Translations under genes and position numbers: made by a program
The notes under the pieces: generated by a model
What the model was told of the DNA's origin: nothing
Databases searched by the model: none
The model's input: the letters and a program-made list of their open reading frames with translations, nothing else
Shown: piece after piece, positions 26,165-34,911 of the stretch
Numbering within the stretch: the stretch's first letter is position 1
Layout: each line of letters starts with the position of its first letter
Assembly: GCF_001598275.1 (NCBI RefSeq)
Contig: NZ_BCYQ01000019.1
Location: forward strand, 1-50,142
Source of the DNA: Moraxella oblonga NBRC 102422
GTDB taxonomy: Bacteria; Pseudomonadota; Gammaproteobacteria; Pseudomonadales; Moraxellaceae
Length of the DNA stretch: 50,142 nt
Direction of reading: 5' to 3'

Positions 26165-27238
26165 ATGACTTCACACAACTATTTAAAAATACTTGTTGGC
26201 ACAGCCTCATTGATGATTGTGTTGGCAGGCATTAAATTGTCGGCAAGTTTGCTTGTGCCGTTTTTGATTTCGCTGTTCATTGCCATCATTTGTTCGCCCC
26301 TCATTAACTTTTTGACTCGCCACAAAATACCACATTGGATAGCGATTGGTGTGTTATTTTTTATTTTATCGTTGATTTTGGTGTTTGTGGGTGGGCTTGT
26401 CAATTCATCAATTGCCGAATTTACTCGCTCTATGCCCCAATACGAAAAGCTAATGTTGGTGCGTATTGATGAATTGGTGGCATTGGCAAAAAAATGGCAT
26501 TTACCTTTTGAATTTAATGCCAATATGATTACCGACCATTTAAATGTCAAATCCATTTTTTCTTTTATGGGCAGTTTAATGGGAGGAATGTCTAGTGTGG
26601 CTTCTAACATTTTTGTGCTGGTGTTAATGGTTGTTTTTATGTTGTTTGAAGCTCCTGACTTTAAACATAAATTGGCATTTGTACTAGAAAAAACCGAAAA
26701 GCATCATCACATCAGCAACACCAAGATTAATTTGATTTTAGACAGTGTGATTCATTATTTGGGTTTAAAAGCATTAATCAGTTTATTAACAGGCTTTTGT
26801 GTTTGGGTATTATTAACTCTGCTTGGTGTGCAATACGCCGTACTTTGGGCAACACTAAGTTTTCTGTTAAACTTTGTGCCAAATATCGGCTCCGTGATTG
26901 CTTCTGTGCCTGTGATTTTACAAGCATTTTTATTAAATGATTTTTCGGTGAGTATGAGTGTTTTGATTGGTATGTTATTGATTAATGGTATTATTGGCAA
27001 CGTACTAGAACCAAAAATTATGGGGAAAAATCTAGGATTGTCCACGCTCATGGTGTTTTTGTCATTATTGTTTTGGGGTTGGCTTTTGGGGGTTGTGGGT
27101 ATGTTGTTGTCAGTGCCTTTAACTATGGTGATAAAAATCATATTGGAATCTAATCCAAATACTGCCCATTATGCCGTACTTATGGGTAATGATAACGCCC
27201 AATCTTTGGCAAAAAACCTACCGCAAACCTTAGAATAA
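26165..27238 (+). CDS. AI-2E family transporter (PerM/TqsA-like)
   Basis: 357-aa polytopic membrane protein, about seven to eight helices, with the family's long amphipathic stretch and the late signature N-F-V-P-N-I-G-S-V-I-A (about residues 237-247) and L-E-P-K-I-M-G. The family includes TqsA (AI-2 export) and sodium/proton antiporter-like or PerM proteins; substrate cannot be called from sequence. ATG at 26165 is preceded by GGAAAATTT. Divergent from the DWTP protein gene. Confidence 0.88.
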   Translation: MTSHNYLKILVGTASLMIVLAGIKLSASLLVPFLISLFIAIICSPLINFLTRHKIPHWIAIGVLFFILSLILVFVGGLVNSSIAEFTRSMPQYEKLMLVRIDELVALAKKWHLPFEFNANMITDHLNVKSIFSFMGSLMGGMSSVASNIFVLVLMVVFMLFEAPDFKHKLAFVLEKTEKHHHISNTKINLILDSVIHYLGLKALISLLTGFCVWVLLTLLGVQYAVLWATLSFLLNFVPNIGSVIASVPVILQAFLLNDFSVSMSVLIGMLLINGIIGNVLEPKIMGKNLGLSTLMVFLSLLFWGWLLGVVGMLLSVPLTMVIKIILESNPNTAHYAVLMGNDNAQSLAKNLPQTLE

Positions 27239-27243
27239 ATCAT

Positions 27244-27290
27244 ATAACGCCCAATGAAATAACGCCCAATTTTATTCATTGGGCGTTATT
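27244..27290. terminator. Terminator with two competing left arms
   Basis: The right arm at 27275-27290 (TTCATTGGGCGTTATT) can pair with either of two left copies: ATAACGCCCAATGAA at 27244-27258 (15 bases) or AATAACGCCCAAT at 27258-27270 (13 bases). It lies between convergent genes and likely serves both. Confidence 0.8.
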
Positions 27291-27303
27291 TTAATTTGTG
27301 GGG

Positions 27304-27852
27304 TTATTTAACTTGACTGATGATATAATCCACCGCCGCATAGACTTCTGCCTCCGAGACATCACCTGTCGCTTGGGCAGGCATTTTACCAAAACCTTTG
27401 GCAGAATGGGCGTGTAGGGTATCCACGCCTTTTTCTAGGCGTTTTGCCCAATTTGCTTTATCGCTAATCTTGGGAGCGTCTAAGAGACCTTGATCATGGC
27501 AAACTTTACAGGTTTTTTCGTAGCGAGCCTTGCCCTCTTCTAGGGATAGAGCTTTAACTTCGGTTTTTGTCTCTGTTTTGGTTGGCTCATCTGTTTTTGG
27601 GGCTTGGGTTGTTTCTTTGTCTGTGCTGGCAGTGTCTGCATTGTCAGCTTTTGGCTCGCTTGTTGTGTCTTGTGCCTTAGGTTCGTCCGCCTTGACTTCA
27701 TCTGCTTTTGGGGTCTCTGCTTCGGGCTGAGTTTGGGTGGTTTGGGCTTTTGGTTCTGTTTTTGGGGTGTCGGCAGGTTTGTCGCCACCACAAGCGGTCA
27801 AAAATACGGCACTTGCCAATAATAATGATAGGGTTTTGCTGGGATTTTTCAT
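27304..27852 (-). CDS. Membrane-anchored cytochrome c (c5-like) lipoprotein
   Basis: 182-aa lipoprotein: lipobox L-T-A-C with Cys21, then about 75 residues of Lys/Thr/Pro/Glu/Asp-rich linker, then a class I cytochrome c domain with heme motif C-K-V-C-H (residues 115-119) and probable axial Met in F-G-K-M-P near 155. The domain resembles cytochrome c5/c555. The design fits an electron carrier tethered to a membrane by a flexible arm reaching across the periplasm; the redox partner is unknown. Confidence 0.88.
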   Translation of the reverse strand: MKNPSKTLSLLLASAVFLTACGGDKPADTPKTEPKAQTTQTQPEAETPKADEVKADEPKAQDTTSEPKADNADTASTDKETTQAPKTDEPTKTETKTEVKALSLEEGKARYEKTCKVCHDQGLLDAPKISDKANWAKRLEKGVDTLHAHSAKGFGKMPAQATGDVSEAEVYAAVDYIISQVK

Positions 27853-27921
27853 AAAAATAACCTTGCAAGTTAAAAAATATTGAAATTGGGAATGTGATTT
27901 TTTATCAATGAGTAATGTCAG

Positions 27922-28683
27922 TTAATTACTGTCAGTGGCAATTTGTTTATAAGCAACATAGCTACTAATCATGGTTAATGGAAAGACAACAAAAATGCCC
28001 AGTCCAAATGTCAACAAACCCAATAACCATAATATGCCAATAACAATACCATAAAGTGTCATTGGTAAGAGATTTTTAAATGCCATTTTAATGCTGTATG
28101 TGATTGCTTTAAATGGGGGTAGTTCGTGAAAAAATACCAAAAAATGCGAAAACCAAATTACTGCCCCATAAACACAAAGATATATTGAACCTATCAGCAG
28201 ATAAATGAGCATGATGATTGGATTGTCAGTACTTTTATTGCCATCAGCACCACCAATGACTAAAAATAAAATCAGCATGGTTGGTATGAACAAAATGAAT
28301 AAAAAGAGTAATTGAGCAAAGAATAACCACACTAAATTCCCTGCTCGCTCTTGAAATGCAATGAACAAATCGCCAATTTCCATTGCTTGCTCATTGTCGG
28401 TCAAATATGCCATATAGCCGATACCAACCATGAGCATGATGAATAAGATGTTACCCAGTAAAGGAATTGCCCCAACGGTCATCATCAATGCCATGACAAT
28501 AAAGCCCAATCCAATCCACAATAAAGGACGAGCCATAAAAATCTGCCACGCTCCTCCAATCCATGACAAACCACTGCCAATGGATAAGGATTGAGGTATG
28601 TCCAATAAGGTCAGTTCACTTGGCTCTTGATAATCATAAACATCACTTTGTGGGGCTTGGTAAGGATTATAATTGTTACTCAT
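27922..28683 (-). CDS. BPSS1780-like multi-pass membrane protein
   Basis: 253-aa membrane protein: a cytoplasmic N-tail N-P-Y-Q-A-P-Q-S-D-V, a W-I-G-G-A-W-Q-I-F segment, then about six hydrophobic helices in a duplicated pattern (P-L-L-G-N-I-L-F-I, F-H-E-L-P-P-F-K-A). These landmarks match proteins called BPSS1780 family, whose function is unknown. Monocistronic-looking, minus strand. Confidence 0.7.
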   Translation of the reverse strand: MSNNYNPYQAPQSDVYDYQEPSELTLLDIPQSLSIGSGLSWIGGAWQIFMARPLLWIGLGFIVMALMMTVGAIPLLGNILFIMLMVGIGYMAYLTDNEQAMEIGDLFIAFQERAGNLVWLFFAQLLFLFILFIPTMLILFLVIGGADGNKSTDNPIIMLIYLLIGSIYLCVYGAVIWFSHFLVFFHELPPFKAITYSIKMAFKNLLPMTLYGIVIGILWLLGLLTFGLGIFVVFPLTMISSYVAYKQIATDSN

Positions 28684-28799
28684 AAAATCCTTGTTGTTAT
28701 TGTGAAATTGTAATCAGTGTAACAAATTTACCCATAAAAGTCCACAAGTTTTAAAAATTGATGATAAAACACATTCATCACCAAAAACTCAATATGAAA

Positions 28800-29006
28800 T
28801 CACCATTTATCTTTTAATTTTATGGTGTCATTCTTTTTATAAAATTGCCAAAAATAATACAAACTTTCCAAAATCATATAAATGCCAATAAAAGCAATGA
28901 TTGGATTGTCATACTCTTGTTTGATAATGCCAAAATACCCCAAAATGATGGCACAAATCATCATTGTTAATTGTGAAGTGGTTTTTCTGCTTAACTTTTT
29001 CATCAT
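28800..29006 (-). CDS. Small hypothetical two-helix membrane protein
   Basis: 68 aa from the tandem ATGs at 29006 and 29003, with two hydrophobic segments (about residues 12-26 and 35-54) and a basic C-terminus K-K-N-D-T-I-K-L-K-D-K-W. No family recognised. An in-frame start at 29072 would add 22 residues, but neither start has a ribosome site. A real gene is likely but not certain. Confidence 0.5.
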   Translation of the reverse strand: MMKKLSRKTTSQLTMMICAIILGYFGIIKQEYDNPIIAFIGIYMILESLYYFWQFYKKNDTIKLKDKW

Positions 29007-29142
29007 TATCAAGTGGGTAAAGCATTGTTCTAATCTACCAAATTCCCCCCAAAAAGTCAAATTTTGCCCCATTGATGGTCAATAAACTACTTTATAAATC
29101 CCCCCAATTAGGCTATAATTATTCATTTTAATTTTAAGCACA

Positions 29143-31968
29143 ATGAGCCAGACAATGACCGACCAAGCCCAACCCCAAACCGACTACAAAAACACCCTAA
29201 ACCTTGCCGATACCGCCTTTCCAATGCGAGGCGATTTGGCAAAACGAGAGCCAATTTGGCTTGAACAATGGTACAAGGACGATGTCTATGGGCAAATTAG
29301 AAAAGAGCGAGCAGGGCGACAAAAATATATCCTACACGATGGCCCTCCTTATGCCAACGGTCAAATTCATCTAGGACACACGGTCAACAAGGTCTTAAAA
29401 GACATTATCATCAAATACAAAACCCTTGATGGCTATGACGCTCCCTATGTGCCAGGGTGGGATTGCCACGGCTTACCGATTGAACAAAAGGTGGAGGGCG
29501 AGTTTGGCAAAATCGGACACCCCCCAAAAAATGACAAAAACGGCGAGCCGATTACCGCCACACAGTTTAGAAAAGCCTGCCGAGACTATGCCAAAAGCCA
29601 GATTGAACTACAAAAGGCGGATTTTAAACGCCTTGGCGTGCTAGGCGATTGGGACAATCCATATTTGACGATGAATTTTAAAACCGAGGCGGACATTGTA
29701 CGAGCTTTGGGCAAAATTTATGACAATGGGCATATCGTGCGTGGTATGAAACCTGTCAATTGGTGTTTGGATTGTGGCTCTGCTTTGGCGGAAGCCGAAG
29801 TAGAATACGAAAACAAGCAATCAGACGCCATTTATGTTGGTTTTGATATTGTTAATCGTGAAAATTTGGCACAAACTGCCCATTTGGACAGCAAATTACA
29901 AGCGGTGATTTGGACAACGACCCCTTGGACACTCCCTGCCAACCAAGCCATTAGTGCCAATGCGGAATTTGATTATGCGATTATTAAAAGCGAAAAAGGA
30001 CATTTTATCATTGCCGAAAGTCTAAAAGACGACTTTGCCAAAAATGTCAATTTAGAAAATGTAGAAATCATCGCCACGATTAAGGGCAATGAATTAACCG
30101 CCCTAAATGCCCAGCACCCACTCATCAGCGACCGCCAAGTGCCGATTATCACAGGCGACCACGTAACGGCTGATAGCGGTACAGGGCTTGTCCATACCGC
30201 CCCTGCTCACGGTGTGGACGATTATAATGTCGGTAAACTCTACAACCTACCCACCGACAACCCTGTGGGCGGAAATGGCGTGTATTTGGACGAAGCAAAG
30301 GTTTTTGTTGGCGAGCATATTTATAAGGCACAGCCCAAGATTATCGCTACTTTGCAAGAAAGTGGACATTTATTAGACCACAAAAAAATCAGCCACAGCT
30401 ATCCGCATTGCTGGCGACACAAGACACCGATTATCTTTCGTGCCACACCGCAATGGTTTATTTCTATGGAGGCAAAGGGGCTAAGAGAACAGGCATTGGC
30501 TGACATCAGTAAGGTAACTTGGACACCAGCGTGGGGGCAAAACCGCATTGAATCAATGATGAATGGTCGCCCTGATTGGTGTATTTCTCGCCAACGCACT
30601 TGGGGTGTGCCGATTGCCTTTTTTATGCACAAAGACAGTGGCGAGCTTCACCCCAATACTTCTACCCTGATTGAAAAAGTTGCCCAAGTGATTGAAAAGG
30701 GCGGAATTGAAGCGTGGTTTGATGCACCGATTTCAGATTTTCTTGATGAACAAGATGCCCAAACTTATGTCAAATCCACCGATACGCTAGATGTTTGGTT
30801 TGATAGCGGTTCTACCAATTTTGCGGTGCTAGGTGAGCGTTCTGAACTTGCTCCTGTTGCCGATTTGTACCTTGAAGGCTCTGACCAACATCGTGGCTGG
30901 TTTCAATCATCGCTCCTTGTTGCCGAAAGCGTGTACGGTCGTCCGCCTTACAAACAAGTGCTAACACACGGCTTTACGGTGGACGCAAAAGGCTATAAAC
31001 TCTCCAAATCCAAAGGCAATACCAAAGGCTTTGAACCTGCCGAGCTTGCGGGGAAATACGGCATTGACATTGTCCGCTTGTGGGTGGCAAGTAGCGATTA
31101 CCGCTATGAAATGGCAGTTAGTAAAGAAGGCTTTGACCGTGTTAGCGATATGTATCGGCGTATTCGTAACACCGTGCGGTTTCTTTTGGCAAATACCGAT
31201 GACTTTGACCCCACAGCCGACCTAGTACCAGCCGATAAACTGGTCAGCCTTGATAAATATATTATCCACAGGGCAAACAAGGTTCAAAACGATATTCGTA
31301 ACGCCTATACACAAATGGACTTTTTGCAAGTGTGCCAGCTGATTACAGGCTTTTGTGGGCAAGATTTGGGCGGATTTTATTTGGATATTATCAAAGACCG
31401 CCAATACACCAGCAAGACGGACGGACAGGCACGCCGTTCGGCACAGACTGCCATTTATCATATCGCCCACGCTCTACTGCGTTGGATTGCTCCAATCCTA
31501 TCCTTTACCGCCCAAGAAGCGTGGGAAGTATTAAAAGGCACGGACGGCTATGTCTTTACCAAAGAATGGTATGATTTGCCAGAAGTTGCCCTAAATGATG
31601 TTGGTGAGAGCGATTGGCAAACCATTTTGGCGGTCAAAGAGCTTGCTAACAAAGCAATGGACGAGGCTCGCACCGACAAAGTCATCAACAGTAGCCTGTC
31701 GGCAAGCCTTGATATTACGGCTGATGGGACCACTTATCAAACGCTTGCCAAATTGGGCGATGAATTACGCTTTGTACTGATTACAAGTGCGGTTAATTTG
31801 ATAAAAGGCGATGATGTGGCGGTGAAAGTCGCCCCTGCACTTGGCGAAAAATGCGTACGCTGTTGGCATATTTTGCCAAGCGTGGGAAGTGTGGCACAGC
31901 ACCCAGAGCTTTGCCCAAGATGTGTGGAAAATGCCTTTGGGGCAGGGGAAGTGCGAAAATTTGCCTAA
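29143..31968 (+). CDS. ileS: Isoleucyl-tRNA synthetase
   Basis: Class I synthetase charging tRNA-Ile, 941 aa. HIGH motif as H-L-G-H at residues 76-79 within P-P-Y-A-N-G-Q-I-H-L-G-H; CP1 editing domain with T-T-P-W-T-L-P-A-N and G-T-G-L-V-H-T-A-P-A-H-G; KMSKS as K-L-S-K-S near 619; C-terminal zinc site C-V-R-C-W and C-P-R-C near 904-925. This is the bacterial (mupirocin-sensitive type) architecture. ATG at 29143 or 29155. Usually followed by lspA; here about 2.9 kb of accessory genes intervene. Confidence 0.97.
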   Translation: MSQTMTDQAQPQTDYKNTLNLADTAFPMRGDLAKREPIWLEQWYKDDVYGQIRKERAGRQKYILHDGPPYANGQIHLGHTVNKVLKDIIIKYKTLDGYDAPYVPGWDCHGLPIEQKVEGEFGKIGHPPKNDKNGEPITATQFRKACRDYAKSQIELQKADFKRLGVLGDWDNPYLTMNFKTEADIVRALGKIYDNGHIVRGMKPVNWCLDCGSALAEAEVEYENKQSDAIYVGFDIVNRENLAQTAHLDSKLQAVIWTTTPWTLPANQAISANAEFDYAIIKSEKGHFIIAESLKDDFAKNVNLENVEIIATIKGNELTALNAQHPLISDRQVPIITGDHVTADSGTGLVHTAPAHGVDDYNVGKLYNLPTDNPVGGNGVYLDEAKVFVGEHIYKAQPKIIATLQESGHLLDHKKISHSYPHCWRHKTPIIFRATPQWFISMEAKGLREQALADISKVTWTPAWGQNRIESMMNGRPDWCISRQRTWGVPIAFFMHKDSGELHPNTSTLIEKVAQVIEKGGIEAWFDAPISDFLDEQDAQTYVKSTDTLDVWFDSGSTNFAVLGERSELAPVADLYLEGSDQHRGWFQSSLLVAESVYGRPPYKQVLTHGFTVDAKGYKLSKSKGNTKGFEPAELAGKYGIDIVRLWVASSDYRYEMAVSKEGFDRVSDMYRRIRNTVRFLLANTDDFDPTADLVPADKLVSLDKYIIHRANKVQNDIRNAYTQMDFLQVCQLITGFCGQDLGGFYLDIIKDRQYTSKTDGQARRSAQTAIYHIAHALLRWIAPILSFTAQEAWEVLKGTDGYVFTKEWYDLPEVALNDVGESDWQTILAVKELANKAMDEARTDKVINSSLSASLDITADGTTYQTLAKLGDELRFVLITSAVNLIKGDDVAVKVAPALGEKCVRCWHILPSVGSVAQHPELCPRCVENAFGAGEVRKFA

Positions 31969-31988
31969 TTGTTTTGGTGGAATTGTAG

Positions 31989-32008
31989 GGGCAAATGGCA
32001 ATTTGCCC
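31989..32008. repeat. REP-like hairpin at the island edge
   Basis: GGGCAAAT at 31989-31996 and ATTTGCCC at 32001-32008 flank GGCA. There is no T-run, so it is not a clear terminator. It lies 20 bases after the ileS stop, where the accessory segment begins. Confidence 0.5.
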
Positions 32009-32064
32009 TTATGGTTTTAAAAAACTTTAAGTGGTCAATTTTTCTATTCAAACGAGTGCTTATT

Positions 32065-32760
32065 ATGAATTATATTGAATATATTGAGTATATAGAAAAT
32101 ACTTACCAAATCACTTTGCCAAGTTTGTACAAACAACTTGCCAAAGACAATATGTTGGATTGGCAACTTGGTTTGGAAAATTGGCATAAAGACATTTATC
32201 CAACTTTATTAAAAAATCCGCCATTGTTATTGTGTGCTTATGAATTTGAAATGTGCCAACCAAATGGTGTTCTTGAAATGCTTGATGAGATTTTACCAAG
32301 TCAAGATGATGGAAATGATTTTTATGTTAAATCAGAATATCAAAATCGCTTGGTAATTTTTGCTGAATGTGGCAATGGCGATTATTATGCGTTTTATTAT
32401 GAAAATGACAAACACAGCGAGCCACAAATTATTAGAATTTGCCACGATGATGACAGCGAATTTGTCGCAAAAAATTTGCAAGAATTTATATTCTTTAAAT
32501 TACTAGAAATTGCCAATGTGGGCGAGAATGGCGAATTGGAAACTTTTAGAGAAAAATTATTGGCACAATTACGCACGCATACGCCTTATCTAACTAATGA
32601 GCAAGTAGATTGTTTGAAAAATATTTATACAAAAGAATTTCAAAAAGACAATCACGATTATTGGGTATTATTAAATAATACTGAATTTGATAATATTATC
32701 AATGATTTTATCCCTTATGAAAAACAAGAGCAATCATTTGAGCTTTATGAGTTTGAATAA
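32065..32760 (+). CDS. SMI1/KNR4 (SUKH) family protein
   Basis: 231 aa from the ATG at 32065. The N-terminal half fits SMI1/KNR4: Y-I-E-Y-I-E-N-T-Y-Q-I-T-L-P-S-L-Y, then W-Q-L-G-L-E-N-W, and F-A-E-C-G-N-G-D-Y-Y-A-F-Y, the usual G-N-G-D-Y-Y core. SUKH proteins are common immunity proteins of contact-dependent and polymorphic toxins. The C-terminal hundred residues, with P-Y-L-T-N-E-Q-V, are an unassigned extension. Very AT-rich compared with ileS and lspA. The frame is open from 31969, but only 32065 gives the family start. The immunity role is inferred from family and neighbours. Confidence 0.75.
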   Translation: MNYIEYIEYIENTYQITLPSLYKQLAKDNMLDWQLGLENWHKDIYPTLLKNPPLLLCAYEFEMCQPNGVLEMLDEILPSQDDGNDFYVKSEYQNRLVIFAECGNGDYYAFYYENDKHSEPQIIRICHDDDSEFVAKNLQEFIFFKLLEIANVGENGELETFREKLLAQLRTHTPYLTNEQVDCLKNIYTKEFQKDNHDYWVLLNNTEFDNIINDFIPYEKQEQSFELYEFE

Positions 32761-32761
32761 A

Positions 32762-32896
32762 ATAACTCATTGGGATAATCCAATTTTAAACATTATGAGT
32801 AAATTGGAAAAGAATGTGGTGTTAATGATTGAGAGTAATTCGTAAGATAAGAAATGGCTCAACCTTAAAAAACACGGCAAACAAGGAAATAGATAA
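32762..32896 (+). pseudogene. Coding remnant, possible toxin C-terminus coupled to the next gene
   Basis: One frame reads I-T-H-W-D-N-P-I-L-N-I-M-S-K-L-E-K-N-V-V and on to a TAA at 32843-32845, then continues without interruption as D-K-K-W-L-N-L-K-K-H-G-K-Q-G-N-R to a TAA at 32894-32896. That last stop overlaps the ATG of the next gene (TAATG), a coupling sign. The content is protein-like. I read it as the decayed 3' end of a larger gene, perhaps a toxin whose immunity gene follows; this is inference, and chance cannot be excluded for so short a stretch. Confidence 0.35.
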
Positions 32897-33255
32897 TGGC
32901 TTATTCTATTGCTAAAAATGAAATGATTGATTATCCGCCTGATGAATTAAAAAATTTTCAGGTCATTGCCTATGAATGGATTGATAATTTAAATTTTACT
33001 CTTGCTCCTGATGAATGCCTTGAAAATCCAGAGCCTTATGTTCAACTGGTTAAAGAATTATTTTTGGAAAATGAATGGCAAGGCGATGGCGATATTAGGC
33101 TGATGTGGATACCGCCTTTTTGTTTGCCCTGTGATGAAACGCAGTGGCGTTATACCAAAGGTGTTGTGATTTGGCATACTAAACAAATATCTGATGGGAC
33201 TTCTTGGTTATTAATCCCAAAAGAAATTGCGGATATGAAATTGCCGTTTTGTTAA
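32896..33255 (+). CDS. Hypothetical protein, putative immunity protein
   Basis: 119-aa acidic protein with D-Y-P-P-D-E-L-K-N-F, W-Q-G-D-G-D-I-R-L-M-W-I-P-P-F and K-G-V-V-I-W-H-T-K-Q-x-S-D-G-T-S-W, ending K-L-P-F-C. No family named with certainty. No signal peptide or membrane helix, so cytoplasmic. AAGGAAATAG is a good ribosome site, and the ATG overlaps the stop of the upstream remnant. Neighbours (SMI1/KNR4, DUF1963) make an immunity role plausible. Confidence 0.6.
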   Translation: MAYSIAKNEMIDYPPDELKNFQVIAYEWIDNLNFTLAPDECLENPEPYVQLVKELFLENEWQGDGDIRLMWIPPFCLPCDETQWRYTKGVVIWHTKQISDGTSWLLIPKEIADMKLPFC

Positions 33256-33311
33256 TTTGATTGCAAGGTGGTTGTTACACACCGTTTATTTAACCCAATT
33301 AGGAATTAAAA

Positions 33312-34106
33312 ATGAGCGAAAAATCAGATTTTATTCAAGCTAAAATTATTGAAATTCAAAATAAACTTGCCAAGCCAATTACCGCATTTCAAACTGGTGG
33401 CTTTAAACCAACAGGCGAAAAAACCGAAAATTGGATAGGACGAGTATTTTTATGTAAAGCTGATGAAGCCAAACCAGTTACGGATAATAATGGTAATCGC
33501 CTTTATCCATTGGCTCAATTTTATTTGCCCAATTTGCCTTTTGTGCCTGATGAATTAAAGCACATTGCTTGGCTTACGGTTTTTATGGGCGAGGAATTTC
33601 CAGAAGTTTATGAAAATCAAGGCACAAATGGCAATGGTTGGCTAATTCGTGAATATACGGCTAATGATGAATTGGTAGAATATGAATATGAATACGAATA
33701 TGAAGGTGAATATGAACAAAAAGGTATGCCAACGCCCTTTCCATTAAGTTTTTCTTTTAAAGAACAAGATTTTCCACTTTGGGACGGGGGTGGTGTACCG
33801 AGTGATTTGGAAGACGAAATTTGTGAATTGGCAGAGGATTATGATGAAGAACGAGATGAAGAAAAAGATGATTGTGATATATTAGATTATTATGAAGATA
33901 TTGTTGGGGACAATCATTGTTATCATCATAAATTTGGTGGTTATCCATCTTTTTGTCAATCAGGTGTGGAATTTGAAAATGATTGCAAATTTATGTTTCA
34001 AATTTCAAGCGATGATAAAGCCGAATTTAATGTCGTTGATAGCGGTAGTTTAATGTTTGCTAGAAATGATAAAGGTGATTGGGTTTTATATTATGATTTT
34101 TATTAA
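33312..34106 (+). CDS. DUF1963 (YwqG-like) protein
   Basis: 264-aa soluble protein. The C-terminal H-K-F-G-G-Y-P-S-F-C-Q and F-M-F-Q-I-S-S-D, followed by F-N-V-V-D-S-G-S-L-M-F, are typical of DUF1963/YwqG; the family often occurs in toxin-immunity neighbourhoods, but its biochemical role is unknown. Residues about 122-138 are an in-frame Glu-Tyr repeat from GAATAT-type hexamers (about 33678-33718), and an acidic stretch lies near 165-200. AGGAATTAAAA before the ATG. Very AT-rich. Confidence 0.75.
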   Translation: MSEKSDFIQAKIIEIQNKLAKPITAFQTGGFKPTGEKTENWIGRVFLCKADEAKPVTDNNGNRLYPLAQFYLPNLPFVPDELKHIAWLTVFMGEEFPEVYENQGTNGNGWLIREYTANDELVEYEYEYEYEGEYEQKGMPTPFPLSFSFKEQDFPLWDGGGVPSDLEDEICELAEDYDEERDEEKDDCDILDYYEDIVGDNHCYHHKFGGYPSFCQSGVEFENDCKFMFQISSDDKAEFNVVDSGSLMFARNDKGDWVLYYDFY

Positions 34107-34108
34107 AC

Positions 34109-34125
34109 GGTGCGTATTACGCACC
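34109..34125 (+). repeat. Short GC-rich hairpin after the DUF1963 gene
   Basis: GGTGCGT at 34109-34115 pairs with ACGCACC at 34119-34125 around ATT. There is no T-run. A degenerate relative follows the preceding gene (GGTGGTTGTTACACACC after 33263). Confidence 0.5.
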
Positions 34126-34162
34126 TTATACTTAACCAACAATTTATTAAATAGGAAAACTT

Positions 34163-34402
34163 ATGATTGAAATTGCTGTTCACGAAATCGCCAATTATGA
34201 TATGGTACAAATTTTACAAAAAGCTAAGCAAGGCGAAAAAGTAGCCTTAATTTATAATGGCACAACTTTTGATATAACGCCAAGCAAACCTTTGTCAGAA
34301 GAAGAGAAAAAATTTGCTATCTTAGACAATATTTTTGCCACCGTACAAGCAAAATTGCCACCAGATTTTAAATTTAACCGAGAAGAATTGTATGAGTGTT
34401 AA
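34163..34402 (+). CDS. vapB: VapB/Phd-like antitoxin
   Basis: 79-aa antitoxin of a type II pair. The N-terminal M-I-E-I-A-V-H-E-I-A-N-Y-D-M-V-Q-I-L-Q-K-A-K-style segment with G-E-K-V-A-L-I-Y fits a Phd/YefM-like DNA-binding fold; the C-terminal F-K-F-N-R-E-E-L tail should wrap the toxin. AGGAAAAC precedes the ATG. It overlaps the toxin gene by 11 bases. It is expected to repress its own operon with VapC; no operator is obvious. Confidence 0.78.
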   Translation: MIEIAVHEIANYDMVQILQKAKQGEKVALIYNGTTFDITPSKPLSEEEKKFAILDNIFATVQAKLPPDFKFNREELYEC

Positions 34403-34805
34403 TTCAAGTTATTTTATAGACAGTAACATTTTATTGTATTCTATTGGCGATGACCCATACAAAAAACAAATTTCCCAATCCCTGTTAAAAAATATTAATG
34501 TTGTTATCAGTACGCAAGTTTTAAATGAATTTTGCAATGTGGTTTTTAAAAAGAAATTGATTACGCCTGACGAGTTATTCTTATCCGTTCAAGGTTTTTC
34601 AGAAGTATTTAAGGTAATGGATATTAGTAGCGACCTTGTTATCAAAGCCCTAAATATAAAAAATCGCTATCAGTATTCTTATTGGGATAGTTTGATTATT
34701 GCCACCGCCTTAAAATCAGGTGTTACAATTTTATACTCTGAGGATATGGCAAATGGTCAAATAATTGATAATCAATTAACCATTGTTAATCCTTTTAATC
34801 TATAA
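34392..34805 (+). CDS. vapC: VapC-like PIN domain ribonuclease toxin
   Basis: 137-aa PIN domain protein. All four acidic positions are present: Asp10 in F-I-D-S-N-I-L-L-Y, Glu46 in L-N-E-F, Asp99 in Y-W-D-S-L-I-I-A-T-A and Asp118 in Y-S-E-D-M. VapC toxins are Mg-dependent RNases that often cut tRNA or rRNA; the target here is unknown. The ATG at 34392, inside the antitoxin gene, is preferred to the upstream frame opening at 34335, which is not family-like. The catalytic set looks intact. Confidence 0.88.
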   Translation: MSVNSSYFIDSNILLYSIGDDPYKKQISQSLLKNINVVISTQVLNEFCNVVFKKKLITPDELFLSVQGFSEVFKVMDISSDLVIKALNIKNRYQYSYWDSLIIATALKSGVTILYSEDMANGQIIDNQLTIVNPFNL

Positions 34806-34911
34806 AACACCATTATTTAATACGGCTTTTTAGAGAAAATGGCAATTTATCTCTAAATAGCAATAAATTATTATAAAGAAACCCAACAATTAACCTTTTA
34901 AGAAATAAATT

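Noticed and set aside
31785-31793. AAGTGCGGT, the Pasteurellaceae-type uptake core
   Set aside because: I noticed it only inside ileS and saw no enrichment, so it looks like chance.
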